Position numbers and translations under genes: made by a program. Shown piece after piece: positions 7,004-15,422 of a stretch of DNA of 52,534 nt (positions are counted from its first letter, which is position 1; every line of letters begins with the position of its first letter). Origin of the DNA: Dendronalium phyllosphericum CENA369 (GTDB lineage Bacteria > Cyanobacteriota > Cyanobacteriia > Cyanobacteriales > Nostocaceae). The notes under the pieces are model-generated. The model was not told where the DNA came from, did not search any database, and saw only the letters and a program-made list of their open reading frames with translations. The stretch covers positions 1 to 52,534 of the forward strand of contig NZ_JAECZA010000021.1 of the NCBI RefSeq assembly GCF_016056275.1, written 5' to 3'.

Positions 7004-10000
7004 TTATTCTATCCCTTCAATTCGGTCTTCAACTTCTTGGTACAACTCGCGCAGCAAGTCTAAATTGCTTTCGCTAGTCTCCCAATAACCGCGACCATTC
7101 ACTTCCAACAAAGTTGATACAACTTTGCGGAAAGAATGAGGATTGAGATTCATCAATCGCTGACGCATTGCTTCATCTTTGATGAATGTTTCGTTAGTAT
7201 CCTCGTAAATCCAGTTATCCACAGCGCCGGCTGTCGCACTCCAACCCATTGTATTTACCAACCGCTTGGAGAGTTCGCGTACACCTTCGTAACCGTGAGA
7301 CAACATCCCCTCATACCATTTGGGATTTAATAATTTGGTACGGGCATCTAAGCGCACGGTTTCTGATAATGTCCGCACTTGGGCGTTAGCTGTGGTGGTA
7401 TCTGCAATGTAAGATGCTGGTATTTTGCCATCACCCCGCAGACTTGCCACAAGTTTGGTGGGATCTGAGTCGAAGTAGTGGGAAACGTCCGTTAAGCTAA
7501 TCTCGGAAGAATCCAGATTTTGGAAAGTTGCATCAGCAGTTTTTAAAGTGCTTTCAAAAATCTGCCGGGACTCGTCCATCATTCCAGGGTTATCGGAGTT
7601 GAAGGCGAAGGATTTCCGCTTTAGGTACATTTCCTGTAACTCGGCTTCGCTTTCCCAAGTGCTGTTTTCCACTGCCAAGTTGATATTTGACGAGTAGGAA
7701 CCAGAAGCGTTGGAGAAAACGCGAGTCGCTGCTTGACGCAGGTTAACCCCCAGTTCTTCGGCTTGCTGCAAAGCATGTTTGCGGACAAAGTTCATTTCCA
7801 AGGGTTCATCCGCTTCGGCTGCCATTTTCACTGCTTGGTCTAGCAAATTCATCTGGTTGATGAACAAGTCGCGGAATACACCAGAACAGTTAATCACCAC
7901 GTCAATTCTGGGACGACCCAACTCTTCTAAAGGTATTAACTCCAACTTGTTCACCCGTCCCAAGGTATCGGGAACCGGACGCACACCCACCATCCACATG
8001 ATTTGCGCTAGGGATTCGCCATAAGTTTTGATGTTATCGGTTCCCCAAAGAACGCAGGCGATGGTTTCGGGCCATTTACCGCCATTTTCGGCTTTGTTAC
8101 GTGCTAAAAGCCGATCTACAACGATTTTGGCTGATTGTACTGCTGCTGTGGTCGGGATTGATTGGGGGTCGAGTGCATGGATATTCTTACCTGTGGGCAA
8201 TACATCCGGGTTACGGATGGGATCGCCGCCAGGGCCGGGTAGAATGTACTCGCCTTCTAAACCTTGGAGTAATCCTCCGAGTTCGTTGTCCGCACAAACT
8301 TGCTGCAAGCAGAATTCTAAGTATTCAAACAAGGGTTTCAAGGCTGCACCATCCACCTTGGGATAACCTGCTTTATGCAATGCTTCCACCCAAGGTTCTT
8401 TTTTACCCATATTGAAGAAATTCAACCGGGAAACTAAAGAAACCCGCCCTTCAGCGTCGGTTTGTTCTTTGACAAGGGCGCTAACAGCTTCGCGGGTTGC
8501 TAAGGTGATGTCTTGCAGTAGCTGGACATCTTCTAAAAGACCTTTGTCGCTATTTTGGTAAATCTCGTCAATGTTGCGTCCCAAGCTGTTGGCGATAATT
8601 CTGGGCAAGCTTTGAATTTCTTCTTCTGGACGGTCTAAGCTGGCAATATTAACCAGAGTTGCCACGGCTTCTTCTGCACTCGGCGGTTTCCCAATGATAT
8701 GCAACCCACAAGGCAATAACCGAGACTCAATCTCCATCAACTTGCGGTAAACGCTGCCGACGATATTATCCCGCTCCTCTGCGGTCATATCTTTGGCATC
8801 GGTTTCCGGCAAGATAATATCTTTATCCAAGTTCACCATCCGGCACTTATCCATGATGGTGTTAACAATGGGAACGCCGCGTCCGGTATCTTTTAAGGTT
8901 TGGTAAGAAGCGATTAACTCACTGAGTTCCTTCAAACCTTTGTATAAACCAGCATTTTCGGCAGGAGGTGTGAGGTAAGAAATTGTCTCGGCATAACCCC
9001 GACGCTTGGCAATTGTCGCTTCGCTAGGGTTATTGGCTGCGTAATAATACAGATTGGGAATTGTGCCAATTAAGTTATCTGGATAACATTCGCCAGACAT
9101 GCCCATCTGCTTACCGGGCATAAATTCTAAAGAACCGTGAGTGCCAAAGTGCAACACAGCGTCAGCTTGCCAAACTTGCTCTAGGTAAGTGTAGTAGGCT
9201 GCAAAACCGTGATGGGGACTCGCAGAACGAGAGAACAACAACCGCATCGGGTCGCCTTCGTAACCGAAGGTAGGCTGTACGCCGATGAAGACGTTACCGA
9301 ATTGTTTGCCGTAAATCAGCAGATTTTGCCCGTCGCTGTTGAGGTGTCCGGGAGGTGGTCCCCAATTTTCCTCTAAGCGTTGAGAATAGGGAGTCAATGC
9401 TTCATACTCTGGCACTGACATTTTGTAGGCGATGTTGAGTTCGGGACTGCTGTACTGCGCTTGGGCATCGTGGATGACTTCTTGCATCAATGCTTCGGCT
9501 GATTCTGGCAATTCTGGTACGTCGTAGCCGTTGTTTTTGAGGGCTTTCATCACCTCGTAGATGGAACCGAATACATCCAAGTAAGCAGCTGTGCCGACGT
9601 TGCCTTTATCTGGTGGGAAGCTGAAAACAGTGATGGCAACTTTTTTGTTGAGTTTGGGTTTGCGACGAAGGTTAGCCCATTTTAACGCTCGTTGTGCTAC
9701 TGCTTCGATTCTGTCTTGGAGAGCGATCGCTTTCCCGGTTGCCCCATCTCTACCCGATAATATAATCGGCTCAATTGCCCCATCCAATTCTGGAATGGCT
9801 ATTTGCAAAGCTACTTGAATCGGATGCAAGCCTAAATCGCTATCCATCCACTCTTCGGTGGTTTGGAAAACTAAGGGCAATGCCACCATGTAAGGACGAT
9901 TTAAGCGTTTGAGCGATTCAATTGCTTTGGGATGGTCTTGTCTGGCTGGCCCGCCTACCAAAGCAAAACCAGTCAGCGATATCACTGCATCCACCAACGG

Positions 10001-10990
10001 CATTTTAGAAGTCGGTTCGTAAAAGTATGCATCAACAGGCTTGGAGAAGTCCAAACCGCCAGCAAATACAGGCAGTACTCGTGCCCCCAGTGCTTCCAAC
10101 TCCTGCACAATTGCCACATAATGGGCATCATCACCTGTAACTAGGTGAGTGCGTTGCAATACCAAGCCTACACAGGGAGCTAAGGGATCTTTCAGATTTT
10201 TGGAAATATCTTTGCGGGTAGTGTACCAGTTGAGGTATTCTCTAACATCCTCAAACATGTTGGGAGCTAAAGGATGCCAAATCCCTAAATCTGGATAAAC
10301 TACTGGTGCTTGATATTCAACAGATGCAACATTTTGTTTCTCTAGACCTTTAAATACATATTTATCAGCTAGCATCAGCAAGAAGTTTTCCAAGTTGTCT
10401 GGAGAACCCCCTAGCCAATACTGAAAACTCAGCATGAAATTTCGTGCGTCCTGTGCCTTGTCCATTGGTAGGAACTTCAGCACTTGTGGCAGCGTTCGCA
10501 GCAGCTTTAGCATTCCATCTTGGAATCCCGCGCCGGATTTTTCCTTGCGTTTCCGCATGAATTGTGCGATCGCACTCTTCGACTGTCCCAACTGTGCCAA
10601 GGAAAAGCTGCCCATTTTATTTAGGCGCATCACCTCTGGCATTGATGGGAATACTACGGCAACGTCCAAGCGATCGCGGTGTGGTTCGACTGCTGTAACT
10701 ACCTTCTGAGCTAAGTCTTCGATGAAAATAAGTGAGGCGATAAAAATATTGGCACTCTCCATATCCCGTTTGAACTCTTGATAGTTCTCTGGATCTCGGA
10801 GTTCTTCAATCAAGTAACCGCTGATTTCAATCGCCAAGTTAGGATTGTTAGAATTAATCGTGCGAACCGCTTGTGACAATGCACTCTGGTACTGGGACTC
10901 AAGCACGACATAGACCACCTTGATTAAATTACGTCCGCGTAAATTATCTGGCGCAATATGTCTAATGGTGGACTTGACGTGGGTGAACAT
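7004..10990 (-). CDS. chlH: magnesium chelatase subunit H
   Basis: The 1328-residue protein is the large, porphyrin-binding subunit of magnesium chelatase. With ChlI and ChlD it inserts Mg into protoporphyrin IX, the first committed step of chlorophyll synthesis, in the cytoplasm or at the membrane. Its length fits cyanobacterial ChlH. The N terminus (about 1-165, from [19 protein letters not shown]) is the ChlH-specific N-terminal domain, followed by the long CobN/Mg-chelatase domain. Segments such as [20 protein letters not shown] and [20 protein letters not shown] (about 613-632) are characteristic. The ATG at 10990 has AAAGGAG about ten bases upstream. It is monocistronic here; chlI and chlD are not in the window. 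CobN is the nearest alternative, but the ChlH N-terminal domain and cyanobacterial sequence favour chlH. Confidence 0.97.
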   Translation of the reverse strand: MFTHVKSTIRHIAPDNLRGRNLIKVVYVVLESQYQSALSQAVRTINSNNPNLAIEISGYLIEELRDPENYQEFKRDMESANIFIASLIFIEDLAQKVVTAVEPHRDRLDVAVVFPSMPEVMRLNKMGSFSLAQLGQSKSAIAQFMRKRKEKSGAGFQDGMLKLLRTLPQVLKFLPMDKAQDARNFMLSFQYWLGGSPDNLENFLLMLADKYVFKGLEKQNVASVEYQAPVVYPDLGIWHPLAPNMFEDVREYLNWYTTRKDISKNLKDPLAPCVGLVLQRTHLVTGDDAHYVAIVQELEALGARVLPVFAGGLDFSKPVDAYFYEPTSKMPLVDAVISLTGFALVGGPARQDHPKAIESLKRLNRPYMVALPLVFQTTEEWMDSDLGLHPIQVALQIAIPELDGAIEPIILSGRDGATGKAIALQDRIEAVAQRALKWANLRRKPKLNKKVAITVFSFPPDKGNVGTAAYLDVFGSIYEVMKALKNNGYDVPELPESAEALMQEVIHDAQAQYSSPELNIAYKMSVPEYEALTPYSQRLEENWGPPPGHLNSDGQNLLIYGKQFGNVFIGVQPTFGYEGDPMRLLFSRSASPHHGFAAYYTYLEQVWQADAVLHFGTHGSLEFMPGKQMGMSGECYPDNLIGTIPNLYYYAANNPSEATIAKRRGYAETISYLTPPAENAGLYKGLKELSELIASYQTLKDTGRGVPIVNTIMDKCRMVNLDKDIILPETDAKDMTAEERDNIVGSVYRKLMEIESRLLPCGLHIIGKPPSAEEAVATLVNIASLDRPEEEIQSLPRIIANSLGRNIDEIYQNSDKGLLEDVQLLQDITLATREAVSALVKEQTDAEGRVSLVSRLNFFNMGKKEPWVEALHKAGYPKVDGAALKPLFEYLEFCLQQVCADNELGGLLQGLEGEYILPGPGGDPIRNPDVLPTGKNIHALDPQSIPTTAAVQSAKIVVDRLLARNKAENGGKWPETIACVLWGTDNIKTYGESLAQIMWMVGVRPVPDTLGRVNKLELIPLEELGRPRIDVVINCSGVFRDLFINQMNLLDQAVKMAAEADEPLEMNFVRKHALQQAEELGVNLRQAATRVFSNASGSYSSNINLAVENSTWESEAELQEMYLKRKSFAFNSDNPGMMDESRQIFESTLKTADATFQNLDSSEISLTDVSHYFDSDPTKLVASLRGDGKIPASYIADTTTANAQVRTLSETVRLDARTKLLNPKWYEGMLSHGYEGVRELSKRLVNTMGWSATAGAVDNWIYEDTNETFIKDEAMRQRLMNLNPHSFRKVVSTLLEVNGRGYWETSESNLDLLRELYQEVEDRIEGIE

Positions 10991-11378
10991 GCAGACAGGC
11001 TCCTTTGATGCGCGTTCTCTACTGGAAGTTCTTAGCGGTTTGCGCCGCGACAGATTACTTCTTCTCTTTAGGCAATATGAGTTTTTTATCAGAAAAACCT
11101 TACCCAGAGGGAATTTTATTCCTTATCTGACACAAATCGATATAAAAAAAGAAATATTTATTAACTAATATTGACAACTAATGAAAGTAATTAATTCAAT
11201 TTATGTAACAAATACTTAATATTAAGTGAGTGGTGACTGGTGATTAGGTATTGGGTACTAAAGAAGAGAATTTGCGAGAATAACAACTGACCCCTTCGGG
11301 ATTCATCAGTCGCTCATGGGGGAAACCCCCAAGACCGCGCTGATTCACCACTGACCACTGACAACTGACAACTGACCA
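10991..11378. repeat. chlH / LpxB-like divergent intergenic region with inverted and heptad repeats
   Basis: The part nearest chlH (10991-11226) should hold its promoter; I cannot place it. From about 11227 the sequence is repetitive. AGTGGTGACTGGTGATT near 11227 is roughly inverted at about 11345-11365. Between them is a hairpin centred on GGGGGAAACCCCC (11318-11330). TGACAAC/TGACCAC-type heptads then run right up to the ATG at 11379. The whole looks like a small MITE-like palindromic element followed by short tandem repeats. Confidence 0.6.
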
Positions 11379-12665
11379 ATGACTAAACAAGCAGTTGATA
11401 TTTTAGTTCTCTCCAATGGGCCTGGAGAGGTGACAACTTGGGTGCGTCCAGTAGTAAAAGCTCTACGGCAAAAACTAGGAGATGACCGTTCTGTTGCGAG
11501 AATTTCCGTAGTGTTATCGCCATGCCCCAATGCTACTGGTAAAGAACCTGCGATCGCTCGTTCTTACCCAGAAGTTGATAGAGTTCAAGAAGCAGAGCAT
11601 TTTTGGCAATTTTTGCTTTGGGGCAAGACTTTTGAGAATTGGGATTGGAGAAGTCGTGGTGTAGTAATTTTCCTCGGTGGCGATCAAATTTTCCCCGTAG
11701 TCATTGGCAAAAAATTGGGATATCGCACAGTTGTTTACGCCGAATGGGAAGCCCGCTGGCATAACTGGATTGACCGCTTTGGCGTGATGAAAGCACAAGT
11801 CGCTAAAAACATCTCTCAAAAACACGCTCACAAATTCACCGTTGTGGGAGATTTGATGCTAGAAGCACAAGAACAACTCCTAACTTCTCACTTTTGTACA
11901 AGCGAACGGCCGGTCGCCCCAACTGAATTAATTGGTCTTTTACCGGGTTCAAAAGCTGCAAAATTAACCCAAGGAATACCATTAGAGTTAGCCATTGCTG
12001 AATATATCCACGCTAAAAGACCCCAAACCAAGTTTGTGATTCCCGTCGCCCCAACTTTGGATTTACAAACTTTAGCTAGTTTTGCAGATCCGCAGAAAAA
12101 TCCTTTTGTGCAAACTTTTGGCTTTAATGGTGCTTCTTTAATTGTTTCAAAGGAAAGCACCAATAATTCAACACTCAAAACGCAGAAGGGCTTAATTATA
12201 GAACTGTGGCAAGAAACGCCGGCCTATGACTTATTATCCCAGTGCCGTATCTGTCTGACTACAGTAGGGGCAAACACTGCTGAACTCGGTGCTTTAGGTG
12301 TGCCGATGATTGTTTTGCTCCCGACGCAACAACTAGATGCTATGCGTTCTTGGGATGGTTTGCCAGGGTTACTAGCGAATTTACCAGGAGTAGGTTCTAG
12401 CTTTGCTAAAGCGATCAACTGGCTCGTGTTGAAACGTAAAGGTTTATTAGCATGGCCAAATATCTGGGCACAAGAGGAGATAGTACCAGAACTTGTAGGC
12501 AAACTCCAAGCGCCAGAAGTTGCGGACATAGTATTAGACTTGTTAGATAATCCAGAAAAATTGGACGAGATCAGAACCAAGCTGCACAGCGTTCGTGGCG
12601 AAAGTGGCGCAGCACAGAAAATCGCACAGATTGTTTGCGAGGAAATGGGGAAGCAAGAGCAGTAG
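11379..12665 (+). CDS. LpxB-related glycosyltransferase-like protein
   Basis: The 428-residue protein resembles lipid-A-disaccharide synthase (LpxB) and the cyanobacterial paralogues annotated as LpxB-related. It opens with ILVLSNGPGEVTTWVRPVV. Internal matches include VIFLGGDQIFPVVIGKKLGY, KFTVVGDLMLEA (about 149-160), LIGLLPGSKAAKL and a late TVGANTAELGALGVPMIVLLP segment. These are the two Rossmann-like halves of a GT-B glycosyltransferase with the C-terminal nucleotide-sugar site. The true substrate is not known; the start and the GGDQ segment differ from canonical LpxB. No Shine-Dalgarno site is visible because heptad repeats abut the start codon. The gene is divergent from chlH. Confidence 0.75.
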   Translation: MTKQAVDILVLSNGPGEVTTWVRPVVKALRQKLGDDRSVARISVVLSPCPNATGKEPAIARSYPEVDRVQEAEHFWQFLLWGKTFENWDWRSRGVVIFLGGDQIFPVVIGKKLGYRTVVYAEWEARWHNWIDRFGVMKAQVAKNISQKHAHKFTVVGDLMLEAQEQLLTSHFCTSERPVAPTELIGLLPGSKAAKLTQGIPLELAIAEYIHAKRPQTKFVIPVAPTLDLQTLASFADPQKNPFVQTFGFNGASLIVSKESTNNSTLKTQKGLIIELWQETPAYDLLSQCRICLTTVGANTAELGALGVPMIVLLPTQQLDAMRSWDGLPGLLANLPGVGSSFAKAINWLVLKRKGLLAWPNIWAQEEIVPELVGKLQAPEVADIVLDLLDNPEKLDEIRTKLHSVRGESGAAQKIAQIVCEEMGKQEQ

Positions 12666-12762
12666 TAAGAAATGGGCAGAATTTAATTTGAATTAGGAAT
12701 ATTGATTTTTTATCCCTATACTGAAAAACTTACATGCAGTTAGGTAAAAGTGAGTTCTTCTT

Positions 12763-13137
12763 TTGTATGTAAATCCCGACCCAAATTTTTTTGGAACTCT
12801 AACCAATCAAACTTATAGAGTTGAGCGTAAAAATCTGGAGATTATCAAAAAGCACATAAGTAAGTTTGATAATTTTTTACCTAACCAAAAAATGATTGAA
12901 AGACTTCAGCAAGCTTTAGATTCAGGACAAAAAATTTCTGGAGCTGATGCTAGTTTCTATTTTCACGAACTAAAAGAAGCTGAGTTCATGGAACAAGGTT
13001 ATGATTGGTATACAGCTCATCCTATGGCCATAGCACACTATGGTGTATCACCATATAGCTTGTATCATCCTGAAGTAATTAAAGCTTATCCAGAAGATTT
13101 CAATAAAAATTGGACAAAAGCTTGGGGAATTGAGTAA
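12763..13137 (+). CDS. orphan C-terminal domain resembling a polymorphic-toxin tail
   Basis: The 124-codon frame opens only with a TTG at 12763 and lacks a clear ribosome-binding site. The first residues (YVNPDPNFFG) look like the interior of a larger protein. The C-terminal 75 residues have a compact pattern: GADASFYFHELKEAEFMEQG, YTAHPMAIAHYGVSPYSLYHP and EVIKAYPEDFNKNW, with conserved-looking His, Glu and Tyr residues. I recall similar tails at the ends of bacterial polymorphic toxins, but cannot verify it. The next gene follows after two bases, as immunity genes do. It may be a displaced toxin cassette, or translation may begin at the ATG at about 12893. No enzymatic function is claimed. 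Confidence 0.5.
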   Translation: MYVNPDPNFFGTLTNQTYRVERKNLEIIKKHISKFDNFLPNQKMIERLQQALDSGQKISGADASFYFHELKEAEFMEQGYDWYTAHPMAIAHYGVSPYSLYHPEVIKAYPEDFNKNWTKAWGIE

Positions 13138-13139
13138 AT

Positions 13140-13718
13140 ATGAAATCACTCGATCTAGGTTTAACTGGAAAAGCTCGTATTTGGCAGGATGAACCATTAT
13201 GTTTTCCTGGAGATTACCGACCTGTTTTTTATCCTGTAGAAGATGAAAGGATAGAAACCATACTCGATAATGCAAAAGTTGGTTCAATCTCTAAAACAGA
13301 AGTAATGATTGAGATATTAGTGCCTTTAGGAGCTAGGTTTTTATATGGTTGCTTAGGTGCTATTTTTGAACCAAACGATTCTGGCAAATTAGTATTGAAG
13401 GTTAGTATTGCCACGGAATCAGAACGCCAACTCAATACTTCTCTTGCATCATCATTAGATATAGTGAGAGTTGGCATAACTGAAGAGTACGTCCCTAGTG
13501 TTACTGATGGTGCAAGATTAAAACTTCAAGAACCCGGAGTTAGCGACATACTTGGGTCTGGCGAAATTTCTTTTAATAGGGGTGCATTTGGCGAAATAGG
13601 CTCCTCTAAAGCATTTTTTCACGATCTAGGTTATGCAGTTATTGAAGTGATAGTTCGAGATAAAGGAAGCTCTTACAATATTAAGCCACCCTTGAAAAAG
13701 GTTCTCGAACAATTTTGA
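13140..13718 (+). CDS. hypothetical protein, possible immunity partner of the upstream gene
   Basis: This 192-residue soluble protein shows no family I can name. It has no signal peptide or membrane segment, is beta-rich by eye, and has several short motifs such as LGARFLYGCLGAIFEP and GVSDILGSGEISFNRGAFG. The ATG lies two bases after the stop of the toxin-tail-like frame, so the two are almost certainly co-transcribed and probably translationally coupled. A position directly downstream of a toxin C terminus is typical of an immunity protein, which is the basis of the suggestion. Base composition is more AT-rich than in the neighbouring lpxB-like gene, which fits acquisition. Confidence 0.55.
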   Translation: MKSLDLGLTGKARIWQDEPLCFPGDYRPVFYPVEDERIETILDNAKVGSISKTEVMIEILVPLGARFLYGCLGAIFEPNDSGKLVLKVSIATESERQLNTSLASSLDIVRVGITEEYVPSVTDGARLKLQEPGVSDILGSGEISFNRGAFGEIGSSKAFFHDLGYAVIEVIVRDKGSSYNIKPPLKKVLEQF

Positions 13719-13740
13719 TGAACTTCTAATAGGTCAGCAA

Positions 13741-14127
13741 TCAATCTGAAGATTGCCCATCGCGTCGCCCTAGTTCATAAATACCGGAACCCATACAGGC
13801 AAGTATGCCCATGCTGATTGCCCAACCGCGACCTAAACTTATTTCTACACCCCAGTTACATAAAGCGCCAATAATTAAAAAAGGCACGATGCTAAACAGT
13901 GATGCATAAAAGGCATTTTGGGATTCTCTAGCTTTACGAGTCTTTTCAAACTCTGACTGACTAGTGTAGAGCGATCGCTCGGCAAAGTTAAACCAGCGGC
14001 TTAATTGCTCCATCACCCATTCACTGACTGGGGAAAAACCTAGATATAGCGCCAAAGACCACAAACTCGCTCCGGCGATCGCGATCGTGTCTAACTCAAA
14101 ACGAAAAGGCAAAATTTCAGTCAGCAT
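13741..14127 (-). CDS. conserved-looking small membrane protein
   Basis: The 128-residue protein has two or three hydrophobic segments: about 13-32 (IAIAGASLWSLALYLGF), about 71-90 (ASLFSIVPFLIIGALCNWG) and about 100-116 (WAISMGILACMGSGIY). A charged amphipathic linker (FNFAERSLYTSQSEFEKTRKAR) separates the first two, and the C terminus is hydrophilic (LGRRDGQSSD). No known family is recognised. It converges with the plus-strand pair at 12763-13718; only 22 bases separate the stop codons. The ATG at 14127 is the natural start because the first membrane segment begins soon after it. Confidence 0.6.
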   Translation of the reverse strand: MLTEILPFRFELDTIAIAGASLWSLALYLGFSPVSEWVMEQLSRWFNFAERSLYTSQSEFEKTRKARESQNAFYASLFSIVPFLIIGALCNWGVEISLGRGWAISMGILACMGSGIYELGRRDGQSSD

Positions 14128-14706
14128 GGCTTGGGTGAGTCCTGCAAATGGTCAACTGAACCTCTTATCAATGCCCAACTGACCTTTTCAGCAATTTTAA
14201 GCATAAAGATTAACAGTATTTCAATTGCTTGGCAACTCTCTATCGGTCAAATTGCTCTAGCTGACTGATGAGTTGCAAGAACTATTTACATGTCAAAATT
14301 TATATATTTCCACTACTCAGTATATACGTAATAATTACTAAAAATGTTTGTGTATAAAATTATTAAACCGTAACTGCTAGCAACTAACTGTATATTAACA
14401 TTTAGCTAACAAGTAACCATGCTAATTAAAAATATACTAGTTGATTGAAAACAAATCAAATATGTAATTATTATTTTTTAATCTATTTTGGTTAATTAAA
14501 AACTTACAAATACAAGTTTGACAGGAGCGCGCATTCTGTCGTATGCTACATCACTAATATAGCAATATCTTGAAGAAGAATAGTGCAATGTAAGTAAAAA
14601 TAATGTGTATATTACACTATTTCTATAGCAATAAATTTAAATTTTGAGTATAGATTTTTAATAAATTTATAGTTATTTAAAATATTTACGATTTGAGGAT
14701 AAAATA
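14128..14706. other. AT-rich intergenic region, no gene seen
   Basis: This 579-base stretch separates the divergent small membrane protein and the M23 peptidase. It is strongly AT-rich. The only structure I noted is a short hairpin, GACAG (14520-14524) pairing with CTGTC (14536-14540). The promoters of both flanking genes must lie here, but no box is clear enough to call. A GAGGAT site precedes the M23 start. Confidence 0.55.
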
Positions 14707-15402
14707 ATGAGTAAGCGGCAAAAAAGAACGCTATTCTATGGAATTAATCTGTTGATATTAGGATGGGTAACTATAAGTTTAGGTACTCTATTAACTGAGT
14801 CAAAAATTGTGATAGCTAAAGAAGTACAGCAAAAGAAAGTAACGACATACAGCAGCTGGCTAGGAGCTTCTTTTCCTGTAGAAAACTTTCAAGGTTACAC
14901 GTCTGCTTTTGGTTATCGTCATTCTGCAACTGGCGGTTCTAAGTGGGAATTTCACGGTGGTTTAGACATTGCTGCTCCACAAGGTAGTTACATTCGCAAT
15001 TGGTGGGCTGGTACGGTAATTAAAGTTGGCGATCGCAATGCCTGTGGTACTCATATAGTAATTAAATCAGGAGAATGGGAACACACATATTGCCACATGC
15101 AAGGAAGCGTCGAAACCGCACAAGGTCATCGTTATTTAATCGACCGTGCAGGTGGAATTCAAATTTGGGAAGGACAAACAATACCAACGGGATTCAGAAT
15201 TGGTAGGGTAGGAATGACTGGACGCACTACTGGACCTCACCTCCACTGGGGATTGAAGTATGCCAACAATTATGTAGACCCTGCACTAGTTTTGCGGGAG
15301 ATGTTTTCCCAGCAGCAAATTGCTAGAGGCGCGTCAAGGTTTAATTCTCAACAGTCGCAAGTCACTATTCAAGAATCAAACACTCGTGATTCTGGTTATT
15401 AA
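14707..15402 (+). CDS. M23 (LytM-type) metallopeptidase, membrane-anchored or secreted
   Basis: The 231-residue protein has an N-terminal hydrophobic segment (about 10-30, signal anchor or signal peptide) followed by an M23 endopeptidase domain. Zinc ligands are visible: H83 and D87 in FHGGLDIAAP, and H180 in TGPHLHWG, with H178 as the catalytic histidine. H130 (YCHMQG) lies at the expected site. Proteins of this kind cut peptide cross-links in peptidoglycan or related polymers outside the cytoplasmic membrane. The complete ligand set suggests an active enzyme rather than an EnvC-like activator. The C-terminal 30 residues are Ser/Gln-rich. It converges on the papain-like gene; GAGGA-TTA-TCCTC just after its stop may be a weak shared terminator. 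Confidence 0.88.
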   Translation: MSKRQKRTLFYGINLLILGWVTISLGTLLTESKIVIAKEVQQKKVTTYSSWLGASFPVENFQGYTSAFGYRHSATGGSKWEFHGGLDIAAPQGSYIRNWWAGTVIKVGDRNACGTHIVIKSGEWEHTYCHMQGSVETAQGHRYLIDRAGGIQIWEGQTIPTGFRIGRVGMTGRTTGPHLHWGLKYANNYVDPALVLREMFSQQQIARGASRFNSQQSQVTIQESNTRDSGY

Positions 15403-15422
15403 ATGAGGATTATCCTCCTTGT

